A stretch of 34,286 nucleotides of DNA, taken from IMG/VR virus record IMGVR_UViG_3300046794_000211, positions 1-34,286 of that record; one strand, 5' to 3'. Every line of letters begins with the position of its first letter. Position 1 is the first letter of the stretch. Below, piece after piece: positions 27,289 through 34,286 of the stretch. Below the pieces are notes generated by a model. That model saw nothing but the letters and a program-made list of their open reading frames with translations, made no database searches and was not told the DNA's origin. This stretch comes from a virus. The translations under genes and the position numbers were made by a program.

Positions 27289-28071
27289 ATGAGTAATCTC
27301 GCAGTGAAAGACCAGGTCGAGCGCGTGCCGGCCATTCAAACCGAGTCGGCGACCATCATGTCGATCATCCAGCAGGTGGCCATGAGCCCCGACGCTGACA
27401 TCGACAAGATGGAACGCTTGATGGCGATGCATGAGCGCTTCCAGGCACAGCAGGCCAAGCAGCAGTACGACGACGCGCTGGCCCAGATGCAGGAAGAAAT
27501 GCCGGTGATCGGCGAACGCGGCGGCATCAAGGACAAGAGCGGCCGGATCCAGAGCACCTACGCACTCTGGGAAGACATCAACGAAATGATCAAGCCGGTC
27601 ATGGCCAAGTATGGCTTTGCCCTCACCTTCCGCACTCCACGTAATGAGCGGGGAATCGAGGTTGAAGGCGTGCTGAGCCATCGCGCCGGGCACCGGGAAA
27701 TCACCTCGATCGTCCTGCCTGTCGATGCCTCGGGCAGCAAAAACGGCGTGCAGGCGGTGGCCTCCAGTGTCAGCTACGGCAAGCGGTACACCGCGGGCCT
27801 TCTGCTGAACATCACCACTACCGGCGAAGACGACGACGGCAACGGCCCGGCCGCCAAGATAACCCCGCGTGTCACCTCGGCCCAGGCTGCCCAGCTCGCC
27901 ATGCTGCTGGAGAAGTGCAGCGACAAAGCGAAGTCCGCTTTCGCCGGCATCCACGGCACGCCGACCTCCGTTGAAAAAACCATGTTTGACCAGGTGCTGG
28001 CCATGCTCACCAAGTCAGCCACCCAAAACAGCAAAACCACCGAAGGGAAAGACGATGAAAATCATCAGTAA
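27289..28071 (+). CDS. erf: Erf-family single-strand annealing protein
   Basis: This 260-residue protein is an Erf-type recombinase, the P22 essential recombination function, which anneals single strands for recombination and circularisation. Characteristic parts are IQSTYALWEDINEMIKPVMAKYGFALTFRTPR, then the block GSKNGVQAVASSVSYGKRYTAGLLLNI with TTGEDDDGN. The C-terminal tail is a linker and acidic end. It overlaps the exonuclease gene by 17 nt, forming an annealing protein and exonuclease pair like lambda Bet/Exo. Confidence 0.93.
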   Translation: MSNLAVKDQVERVPAIQTESATIMSIIQQVAMSPDADIDKMERLMAMHERFQAQQAKQQYDDALAQMQEEMPVIGERGGIKDKSGRIQSTYALWEDINEMIKPVMAKYGFALTFRTPRNERGIEVEGVLSHRAGHREITSIVLPVDASGSKNGVQAVASSVSYGKRYTAGLLLNITTTGEDDDGNGPAAKITPRVTSAQAAQLAMLLEKCSDKAKSAFAGIHGTPTSVEKTMFDQVLAMLTKSATQNSKTTEGKDDENHQ

Positions 28072-28672
28072 CGTTGAGCAAGGGACTCAAGAGTGGCTGG
28101 ATCTGCGCCTGGGCATCGTCACCTGCTCCGAGCTGGACACCCTGCTGGTCAACGGCAAGGGTGAGGCAGGTTTCGGCGCCGGCGCCTTCACCTACATGAA
28201 CACGCTGATCGGCGAGCGCATCACCGGTGAAGCTGCCGATCCGTTCCAGGGTAACCGCCACACCGAGCGCGGCCATGAATACGAGGGCATCGCCCGCGGC
28301 CTGTACCAGTCGCAACTGGATGTCACCACCGAGCAGGTCGGCATCATCCTGAATCACGGGATTGGCTACTCGCCAGACTCGCTGATCAGCGAGGACGGCC
28401 TGTGCGAGATCAAGACCAAGCTGCCGAAGTTTCAGGTGGAAGTGATCCTGTCCGGCGATATCCCCAAGGAGCATGTCGCGCAGTGCCAGGGCGGCTTGTG
28501 GGTGTCGGATCGCGAGTGGATCGACTTCGTCAGCTACTGGCCGGGCATGAAGCTGTTCGTGAAGCGTGCCTACCGTGACGAAGTGATGATTCGCAAGATG
28601 AGCGAACGCGTCAAAACCTTCTACGAAATCCTCGACGAGCGCATGAACCGCGTACTCGGCATCGCCGCTTAA
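28055..28672 (+). CDS. YqaJ-type viral recombinase (lambda-type exonuclease)
   Basis: This 205-residue protein resembles the YqaJ/lambda exonuclease family, which degrades 5' strands for single-strand annealing. It has the start VEQGTQEWLDLRLGIVTCSE, the block RHTERGHEYEGIARGLY with the metal-binding Glu, and YSPDSLISEDGLCEIKTKLP with the Asp and Glu-x-Lys catalytic residues, then the end QCQGGLWVSDREWIDFVSYWPGM. Its ATG lies inside the Erf gene. Together they form a recombination module. Confidence 0.92.
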   Translation: MKIISNVEQGTQEWLDLRLGIVTCSELDTLLVNGKGEAGFGAGAFTYMNTLIGERITGEAADPFQGNRHTERGHEYEGIARGLYQSQLDVTTEQVGIILNHGIGYSPDSLISEDGLCEIKTKLPKFQVEVILSGDIPKEHVAQCQGGLWVSDREWIDFVSYWPGMKLFVKRAYRDEVMIRKMSERVKTFYEILDERMNRVLGIAA

Positions 28673-28681
28673 GGACATTCC

Positions 28682-29155
28682 ATGCCAACACTTACCGACG
28701 TCGGCCGCATTGGCCGTGACGCTGAACTGCGCTACACCCCGGGCGGCGATGCCGTGGTTAACCTGGCCCTGGCGTGCGACTACGGTCGAAAGGGCCAAGA
28801 TGGCAAGCGGCCGACTCAGTGGGTCGATGCCACCCTCTGGGGGAAGCAGGCCGAAGCCATGGCGCCCTACCTGCTCAAGGGCCAGCAGGTCTACTTCACC
28901 ATGGACGACGCCCACATCGAAACGTACGCCAAGACTGGCGGCGTTGAGGGCTTCAAGCTGACGGGCAAGATCATCTTGATCAAGTTCGTCGGCTCACCGC
29001 CTCAGGCAGCCAATCAACCGCAGCAGCAGTCCAGGCCACAGCAACCCCGGCAACAAGCGGCAGCCCGGCCAGCGCAAAACCAGCAGGCCGCCCCGCCCGA
29101 CAGCTTCGACGACGACATCCCCTTCGCCCCCCTCCACCATTTAAACGGTGCGTGA
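28682..29155 (+). CDS. ssb: Single-stranded DNA-binding protein
   Basis: This 157-residue protein has an OB fold at residues 1-105: VGRIGRDAELRYTPGGDAVVNLALACD, then WVDATLWGKQAEAMAPYLLKG, as in SSB. The linker (105-140) is rich in Gln and Pro. The acidic DDDIPF tip, which binds partner proteins in SSBs, is present but followed by nine more residues (APLHHLNGA), so the tip is not at the terminus. It would support the Erf/exonuclease pair and replication. Confidence 0.9.
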   Translation: MPTLTDVGRIGRDAELRYTPGGDAVVNLALACDYGRKGQDGKRPTQWVDATLWGKQAEAMAPYLLKGQQVYFTMDDAHIETYAKTGGVEGFKLTGKIILIKFVGSPPQAANQPQQQSRPQQPRQQAAARPAQNQQAAPPDSFDDDIPFAPLHHLNGA

Positions 29156-29156
29156 C

Positions 29157-29513
29157 ATGGACCAAGCAATTGAAGAAGCCGCAAAGCGGCAATGTGGACT
29201 GGAGGCGGCGAAAGCTGCCTTCTTTGCATCCGGGGGTCAGGCGCAACTGATCCCAACAGGCCTCGGCAAGGACAGCCCTGGTGTCGATCAAATCCCGAAG
29301 CCGGCCTACGGCTATCGGAACATCGAGGCGCCAAAGAGCAAGCGCGGGCGACTCATCAACGACGACGAAAAAGCCGAATTGGCCGCTCAACTGGTGGAGT
29401 GCAAAGCGGCCGGCATGACGCGGTACAAGGCCAGCAAGCACCTCGGCATCAGCGAAACACTATGCCGCCGGCTGATCGCCGATTACTCACTCGACTTCCC
29501 GGCATCAGCCTGA
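29157..29513 (+). CDS. HTH-type phage protein
   Basis: This 118-residue protein has a basic N-terminal region (residues 1-60) and a C-terminal HTH: DDEKAELAAQLVECKAAGMTRYKASKHLGISETLCRRLI. Such HTHs are found in small DNA-binding phage proteins of the early region. The ATG is 1 nt after the SSB stop (GTG at 29148 would be an alternative). Its stop overlaps a possible ATG (29513). Confidence 0.65.
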   Translation: MDQAIEEAAKRQCGLEAAKAAFFASGGQAQLIPTGLGKDSPGVDQIPKPAYGYRNIEAPKSKRGRLINDDEKAELAAQLVECKAAGMTRYKASKHLGISETLCRRLIADYSLDFPASA

Positions 29514-29594
29514 TGCGCAGGATGGCACGCGTGCAACAACGCAAACGACAAGCCTGGCTGGCATTGCCGGCCAGCGGCATCGAAGAGGTATCCC

Positions 29595-29930
29595 ATGGCT
29601 GTCGCGCAGAAAGATCGATCAGCAAAGACGGCTGCAAGGCGAAAGGCTCGCGGAGAGGAAGAAATCCGGCTGCATTGCATGGCTGGCACCCGCCAGGCCC
29701 TGGCTGAGCTGATGGCCTGGAGTGGAATTGAGGAACAAGGCGAGGCCATCACGCTGATGATTCACCACCTGCACGGCTTGGGCCCTGGCGGGGCCCCGCC
29801 CCTGCTTGAGCCCCCACGACACGTTATTGAGGTATCCCAAAACGTGTCGCAGGCTTTTCACCGGAAGAGCCTGCTGATGATCCAGCAGGATCCGGGGGAT
29901 GAAGTAGTCGGCCCAATCCAGCGCGATTGA
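29595..29930 (+). CDS. Hypothetical phage protein with RHH-like core
   Basis: This 111-residue protein has a basic N-terminus (VAQKDRSAKTAARRKARGEEE) followed by IRLHCMAGTRQALAELMAWSG and then QGEAITLMIHHLHGLG, which reads as a strand and two helices as in ribbon-helix-helix proteins. The C-terminal half is Pro-rich. GAGGT lies upstream of the ATG. It ends 3 nt before the end of a convergent gene. Confidence 0.6.
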   Translation: MAVAQKDRSAKTAARRKARGEEEIRLHCMAGTRQALAELMAWSGIEEQGEAITLMIHHLHGLGPGGAPPLLEPPRHVIEVSQNVSQAFHRKSLLMIQQDPGDEVVGPIQRD

Positions 29931-29933
29931 TAG

Positions 29934-30686
29934 TCAGTCTTTAAAACCACGCAATCTAACCGGGCCTTTGTGCTCATTAATGGCCTTGGCTAGCTCTTGA
30001 ATCTTCCGCTTCCGGTCGCTGTAGACCTCTTCGATTAGAAGGTTCATCAAATTGAAGGTGTCCTCAGCATCCGCATGAGTAATGATCGATTTCGAATGAC
30101 TTCCATCATTACCCTGCCAACGAATAGCGTCCAAGAGATTCCTCTCAGCGGAATCTTCTGGAAGGCTCTTGATACGGCTCGCCAATGAAACGAATTCACC
30201 TACTCGAGCCTCGGCGACGCCAAGTGAAGTCAGCACCTCCTCTGCGGCCATGCGCAGAGAATTGCATGATGCTCCAGGATGGGCGTAGAACAGCGCAGCC
30301 GCGGAGTCGACGCTCTGCTTCACCTCTCGCGGGGTAGCTTGAGGGTATTCGATGAAGCGCAGAGCCGGGAAGAAATACTTCGGCCGGTACTTTACAACCC
30401 ACTGCCTAGACCAGTTTTCATGCTCGTCAACATCGATTTCCTCGTCGACATAACCGTCACCACTGACGAGAACAGTCTCGAGGCACTCCTTGCACTCTAA
30501 GGTAAGACTGAAAACGTACTCATCCCAGTCTGGCTCCCAGTCCTCTGAGCCGTCATTCCTTTTAGTCGCAGCGTTTGAGTCAGATACAAAAGCTTTTTTT
30601 GATAACTTCGATTTTCCGCAAGAAGGGCACGGATATTCAGGAACGTCTTCTTTAGCAAACTCCCTGATGAAAACTTCCGGTTTCAC
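29934..30686 (-). CDS. DUF4145-like protein, cargo gene on the opposite strand
   Basis: This 250-residue protein resembles DUF4145. The C-terminal block [42 protein letters not shown] is typical of that family. The N-terminal part has two cysteine pairs (CPSCGKS, CKECLE) that could bind zinc. DUF4145 domains occur alone and fused to restriction-type or NTPase proteins. It is encoded against the early-left operon and is poorer in GC than its neighbours, so it looks acquired. The GTG at 30686 has AAGGAGA 5 nt upstream. Confidence 0.72.
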   Translation of the reverse strand: MKPEVFIREFAKEDVPEYPCPSCGKSKLSKKAFVSDSNAATKRNDGSEDWEPDWDEYVFSLTLECKECLETVLVSGDGYVDEEIDVDEHENWSRQWVVKYRPKYFFPALRFIEYPQATPREVKQSVDSAAALFYAHPGASCNSLRMAAEEVLTSLGVAEARVGEFVSLASRIKSLPEDSAERNLLDAIRWQGNDGSHSKSIITHADAEDTFNLMNLLIEEVYSDRKRKIQELAKAINEHKGPVRLRGFKD

Positions 30687-30801
30687 AATTATCTCCTTAA
30701 CCCGGCCCCATGCCGGACACACCGTAATACCCCATCCCAAACCAAATTGCCACCATGCCGCATCCGGTCACGGAGGGCGGCGCCTACCCGAGGTACTCGC
30801 A

Positions 30802-31809
30802 ATGCCCGTTCTTCACAGCGTTATCCACAAGATCGACAAGAAGCCCGACGGTAGCCCTGCAATTCTGCATCGCAGCGACGCAGAGCTGGTCGAGAGCCAG
30901 GCTCGGGACGACCTGACGCACCAGTTCAACGAAAGCTACAACGCTAAGGCCGGCAAGGCCTGGGGTTTCTTTCACGCCGAATCAGGTGCCTACCCGTTCA
31001 GTGGATGGCTCGGCAAGTACCTGGCCGGCAGCGAAGGATTCGTTTCCTTCAGCGACAACGCCGTTGAGCACCTGGTGAAGCTGATGGAAGAGTCGAATCT
31101 CTCAGTCGGTGGCAACGCCTTGTTCTGCCACTACCAGCAGGGCCTGACCGACTACCTGATCATTGCCATGGTGCAAGATACAGAAGCGGTTGTCATGACC
31201 GACGCGCTCACGCTGCTACCCGTCCGGCGCCTGGATATGGATCACATTCACCTGGCGGCCCGAATCAACCTTAGCGAGTGGAAGAGCAATCCCGCGTCAC
31301 GGCAGTACATATCGTTCATCAAGGGCAAGAATGGGCGCAAAGCAAACGATTACTTCCGCGACTTCATAGGCTGTCAGGAAGGTGTCGACGGCCCGGGCGA
31401 AACCCGCACCCTGCTCAAGGCGTTCAGCGACTTCGTGGAAAGCGAAGACCTGGGGGAAGAGTCGACCCGCGAGAAGATTCACGCCTTGGTCAGTTACTCC
31501 ATGGCCCAGGCCAAGCTGGGCGAGCCAATAACCATCGACGAGTTGTCAGAGCTGATCGATGAAGACCAGCCGAAGATGTTCGCCGACTTCATCCGCGACA
31601 AGGACTACGGCCTGTCGGCCACCATCCCTGCCGACAAGAAAACCCTGAACAAATTCAGGCGTTTCACCGGTCGCGCCGAGGGCCTGTCTATCAGCTTCGA
31701 GCAGCACCTGCTCGGCTCAAAAATCGAATTCGACAAAGACGGCGGCACGCTGACCTTGCGTGGCTTGCCAACCCAGCTCACCGAACAACTCAAGCGCGCG
31801 GCCGTCTGA
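30802..31809 (+). CDS. YejK/NdpA-like nucleoid-associated protein
   Basis: This 335-residue protein matches the NA37 family (YejK/NdpA), nucleoid-associated proteins of proteobacteria, also of about 335 residues. Typical parts are [19 protein letters not shown], then [24 protein letters not shown] and [32 protein letters not shown], and the end [14 protein letters not shown]. Phage copies may replace or compete with host nucleoid proteins, or shield phage DNA. GAGGT lies upstream of the ATG. Confidence 0.88.
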   Translation: MPVLHSVIHKIDKKPDGSPAILHRSDAELVESQARDDLTHQFNESYNAKAGKAWGFFHAESGAYPFSGWLGKYLAGSEGFVSFSDNAVEHLVKLMEESNLSVGGNALFCHYQQGLTDYLIIAMVQDTEAVVMTDALTLLPVRRLDMDHIHLAARINLSEWKSNPASRQYISFIKGKNGRKANDYFRDFIGCQEGVDGPGETRTLLKAFSDFVESEDLGEESTREKIHALVSYSMAQAKLGEPITIDELSELIDEDQPKMFADFIRDKDYGLSATIPADKKTLNKFRRFTGRAEGLSISFEQHLLGSKIEFDKDGGTLTLRGLPTQLTEQLKRAAV

Positions 31810-31821
31810 CTGGAGTCAATC

Positions 31822-32052
31822 GTGGCTCCACAATTCGAAAGCCCAAACGGGTTATGGCGGCGACTGGGCTACGCAGTTGAGCTTGGCCCGCGCGGCGAAC
31901 GCACGATTCGCCGACCAGATGGTTCAACGGTAAGCATCGACACCGAGCATGGTCACCACACCGGTGAAGTGGCCGCGGCCAAACAAGAGCTCGCGCGCTT
32001 GCGGCATGGTGAACTCGAGTGCAATGCGGCACAGATCGACATCTTCGCCTGA
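31822..32052 (+). CDS. Small phage protein
   Basis: This 76-residue protein begins with GTG (MAPQFESPNGLWRRLGYAVELG) after GGAG at 8 nt. A strand-rich part PRGERTIRRPDGSTVSIDTEHG and a helix VAAAKQELARLRHG follow. I do not know a function. It ends 24 nt before the end of the opposite gene. Confidence 0.6.
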   Translation: MAPQFESPNGLWRRLGYAVELGPRGERTIRRPDGSTVSIDTEHGHHTGEVAAAKQELARLRHGELECNAAQIDIFA

Positions 32053-32076
32053 CTCTCCCAGATGTCTATCGAGGCA

Positions 32077-32433
32077 CTACATTTCGTCGCGTCTTCCGGT
32101 TCTTATCGAAACGGAGCGCTTCCGGATGTGGATACTCCACATGTCTTCTTCCCGTCCAGTTGAAAGCTTTATCCGGTCATCGTGGCTACATACAAATCGA
32201 ACCCTGTCCTCGGTCAAATTGTTGTGGCTGGCAATCGATCGCGTCGACCGGAATGGGTTCTTTTGCTCGTCAGTATTTCCCTGCATCCACTTATAAACAC
32301 GATCTGAATCTCGGCAATCCAACCAGGCACTTCTGGCGCCTTGGATCGCCATTATCACTACGCCCGCAACGGCTCCTCCCGCTGCGCCACCGATCGAGGT
32401 GGAAATGATGTCGTTGAGCAATCCCTGATCCAT
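32077..32433 (-). CDS. Membrane-anchored protein with winged-helix-like C-terminus, cargo gene
   Basis: This 118-residue protein has one Gly/Ala-rich membrane helix (residues 12-31, SIGGAAGGAVAGVVIMAIQG) and a C-terminal domain, RVYKWMQGNTDEQ, FRSTRSIASHNNLTEDRVRFVCSHDDRIKLST, followed by WSIHI. That pattern resembles a winged helix which I have seen in many bacterial proteins of unknown role. It is on the strand opposite to the early-left operon and is poorer in GC than its neighbours. A strong AGGAGG lies 8 nt before the ATG. Confidence 0.68.
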   Translation of the reverse strand: MDQGLLNDIISTSIGGAAGGAVAGVVIMAIQGARSAWLDCRDSDRVYKWMQGNTDEQKNPFRSTRSIASHNNLTEDRVRFVCSHDDRIKLSTGREEDMWSIHIRKRSVSIRTGRRDEM

Positions 32434-32484
32434 TCACAAAACCTCCTATTTGAATCCGCTGAATATACTCGGCGAGGATCCCCT

Positions 32485-34286
32485 ATGTCCGCACAACAGA
32501 AATTGCCACAGTTCATCAACCGCCAGCCAAGCATGGGCCTGCCATTTGAAAAGGAACTGGTTGTTGACCTATTCGCCGGCGGTGGTGGCGCCAGCACTGG
32601 CATTGCCCGGGCATATCGGGAGCCGGATGTCGCGGTAAACCACAACCCTATCGCCCTGGCCGTGCACCGCGCCAACCACCCGCAGACGGCGCACTATGTC
32701 GCGGACGTGTTTGAGGTGGATCCTGTCCACGCCACTGGCGGCCAGCCGGTCGGCATTCTCTGGGCCTCGCCAGACTGCCGCCACCACAGCAAGGCCAAGG
32801 GCGGTGCACCGCGAGACCGCGGGGTGCGCGGGCTCGCCTGGGTGGTGGTTCGCTGGGCGCACGCCACCCGGCCCCGCCTGATGTTCTTGGAGAACGTCGA
32901 AGAGTTCTGCGACTGGGGCCCGATCGACGAAGACGGCCAACCGATCAAGGCCGAGCGTGGCCGAACCTTCAAGGCATTCATCGCCGCGCTCAGCACCGGC
33001 CTCGCCGCTGATCACCCTGACATGCCGGAGATCCTGCAATCGATCGGCGAATACGTCCCGGCGGAAAGCCTGGTGCGAGGCCTGGGCTACAACGTCGAAT
33101 GGCGGGAGCGCATCGCGGCCAACGCAGGCACCCCGACCATCCGCAAGCGCCTGTACCTGGTGGCCCGAAGCGACGGCAAGCCGATAGTCTGGCCAGCGCC
33201 AACGCGCCACAAAGTGCCGACGGCTAAGCAGCAACCTTGGCGAACCGCCGCAGAATGCATCGACTGGAGTAACTTGGGCCGCACGATCTTCCGTGACAAG
33301 CCAATGGCAGTAAACACCATGCGCCGCGTAGCCAAGGGCTGCTGGCGACATGTGCTGACCAGCGCGAAGCCATTCATTGTTCCAATGCGCGGCACATCTG
33401 AAGCGCACACCAGCACCCACGGCGTGGACCAGGCGCTATCGACCATCAGCGCCGGCGGCACGCATCACGCGCTTGTGCAGCCGGTAGCGGCGCCGTTCCT
33501 CACCGAGTGTGCCAACGGATCCTCTCAGCGCAACTTCGATGTGCAGGAACCGTTGCGAACTCAAGTGGCACAGGTGAAGGGTGGCCACTTCGCGATGGCG
33601 GCGGCGAACATGGTGACTTTGCGAAAAGGCTCGGTCGGCGCCGACGTTGTCGGTCCGCTCGGTGTTGTCGCCACCAGTAGCGGACATCACGCGGTATCGG
33701 CTGCTTTCTTCGAGCAGGCGAATGGCGGCTTCTACAACGGTGATGGCCGCGCCGCTGATTCGCCGCTTTCCACCATCTGCCAATCCGGCGCCAATCAGCG
33801 CCTGGTCAATGCCTACCTGGTGAAGTACTACGGCAACGAGAAGGACGGCATATCGCTCACCGAGCCGATGCACACCCTGCCGACGAAGGACAGGGTTGCT
33901 CTGGTCGAAGTGGTGCAGGTGCCTGACACGCTGACACCCGAACAGCTGGAAGGCGCCCGTCGCTGCGCCGCCTTCATACACGAACATCTGCCGGAGCACT
34001 TCAAAGACCCGGCGGACCTCGTCATGGTCGGCGGCTATGTGCTGGTGGATATCACCCTTCGCATGCTTCAGCCGCCAGAGCTGAAAGCTGCGCAAGGCTT
34101 CGACATGGACTACATCATCGATCGCGGCTTGTTCGTCGACCCGGTCACCGGTGCTGAAGAGTGGCGCGACATCAACAAGACGGACCAGGTCCGGCTGATC
34201 GGCAACAGCGTGTGTCCGGATGAAGCGGAGGCACTGGTTGGGGCGAACGCCTCAGACATTATCGAGCTCTACCAGCGTCTGGCATC
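32485..34286 (+). CDS. DNA cytosine-5 methyltransferase, 3' end cut off
   Basis: The frame is open from 32485 to the edge, so at least 600 residues. Motif I is LVVDLFAGGGGASTG (residues 25-39), motif IV is SPDCRHHS with Cys98, motif VI is LENV (135-138), and motif X is IGNSVCPDEAEALV with Asn574. Between VIII and X a long region (315-478) consists of degenerate repeats of the type DxPLxTIxxxGxHxALV, likely part of the target recognition region. It would methylate phage DNA against host restriction. No partner endonuclease is seen. The ATG follows GAGG at 9 nt. Confidence 0.9.
   Translation, partial: MSAQQKLPQFINRQPSMGLPFEKELVVDLFAGGGGASTGIARAYREPDVAVNHNPIALAVHRANHPQTAHYVADVFEVDPVHATGGQPVGILWASPDCRHHSKAKGGAPRDRGVRGLAWVVVRWAHATRPRLMFLENVEEFCDWGPIDEDGQPIKAERGRTFKAFIAALSTGLAADHPDMPEILQSIGEYVPAESLVRGLGYNVEWRERIAANAGTPTIRKRLYLVARSDGKPIVWPAPTRHKVPTAKQQPWRTAAECIDWSNLGRTIFRDKPMAVNTMRRVAKGCWRHVLTSAKPFIVPMRGTSEAHTSTHGVDQALSTISAGGTHHALVQPVAAPFLTECANGSSQRNFDVQEPLRTQVAQVKGGHFAMAAANMVTLRKGSVGADVVGPLGVVATSSGHHAVSAAFFEQANGGFYNGDGRAADSPLSTICQSGANQRLVNAYLVKYYGNEKDGISLTEPMHTLPTKDRVALVEVVQVPDTLTPEQLEGARRCAAFIHEHLPEHFKDPADLVMVGGYVLVDITLRMLQPPELKAAQGFDMDYIIDRGLFVDPVTGAEEWRDINKTDQVRLIGNSVCPDEAEALVGANASDIIELYQRLA

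Noticed and set aside
29513-29707. A 64-codon frame starting at the stop of the HTH gene (TGATG)
   Set aside because: It overlaps the well-supported gene at 29595 by more than 100 nt, and its second half is a frame shadow of that gene.
32569-33420. Long minus-strand frames opposite to the methyltransferase
   Set aside because: The plus strand has all cytosine methyltransferase motifs in one frame through the whole segment, so the opposite frames are shadows.
1-34286. CRISPR arrays, insertion sequences or attachment sites
   Set aside because: I saw no regular direct repeats with spacers, no transposase or integrase gene, and no tRNA-end duplication in the window.

Overview
The window is most of a temperate, lambda-organised phage or prophage genome. 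The host is probably a Pseudomonas: base composition is high in GC, and the small phage genes resemble those I associate with pseudomonad phages. That host call is an inference from gene content, since no bacterial core gene is present. The virion is a contractile-tailed (myovirus-type) particle whose coat looks P22-like. No integrase, endolysin, tape measure or baseplate gene lies in the window, so the genome continues past both edges.

Positions 1-13.5k are the late region, read leftwards on the minus strand. In transcription order it holds a candidate late regulator (12958-13503), an acidic ORF with an unclear start, three small membrane proteins likely to form the holin cassette, a short membrane protein, a proteasome-like Ntn-hydrolase, small and large terminase, portal, scaffold, coat, head-tail connector genes, sheath, tube and tail assembly chaperone. 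The chaperone gene ends in a textbook -1 frameshift site. Several Rho-independent terminators separate late genes. A small membrane gene (12160-12402) runs against this operon.

Positions 13.5k-20.0k are the early-right operon, also on the minus strand. From the promoter end it contains a Cro-like gene, two ribbon-helix-helix genes in the usual cII position, O-like and P-like replication genes, and nin-region genes including NinB, a DksA/TraR zinc finger and NinG. Small genes and an HTH-metallophosphoesterase follow. The O-like gene carries two copies of a 38-bp inverted-repeat block exactly 300 bp apart, a candidate replication origin. A candidate OOP-like antisense RNA sits just upstream of O on the plus strand.

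Positions 20.0k-23.2k are the immunity region. The CI-type repressor is on the plus strand. By eye I find one operator family, GWAC-N5-GTWC, at three sites around the rightward promoter and two sites around the leftward promoter, with the same 24-bp spacing at both. A P63C-domain cargo gene next to cI has its own set of four ATGCWWGCAT palindromes. The leftward leader contains a boxA-like sequence and, further on, a 185-bp segment closed by 19-bp inverted repeats.

Positions 23.2k-34.3k are the early-left operon on the plus strand. It runs through many tiny translationally coupled genes, a long coiled-coil protein, an Erf-family annealing protein, a YqaJ-type exonuclease, SSB, a YejK/NdpA-like nucleoid protein and a large DNA cytosine methyltransferase cut by the window edge. 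Two genes on the opposite strand, a DUF4145-like protein and a membrane-anchored protein with a winged-helix-like C-terminus, look like acquired cargo and are defence or exclusion candidates.
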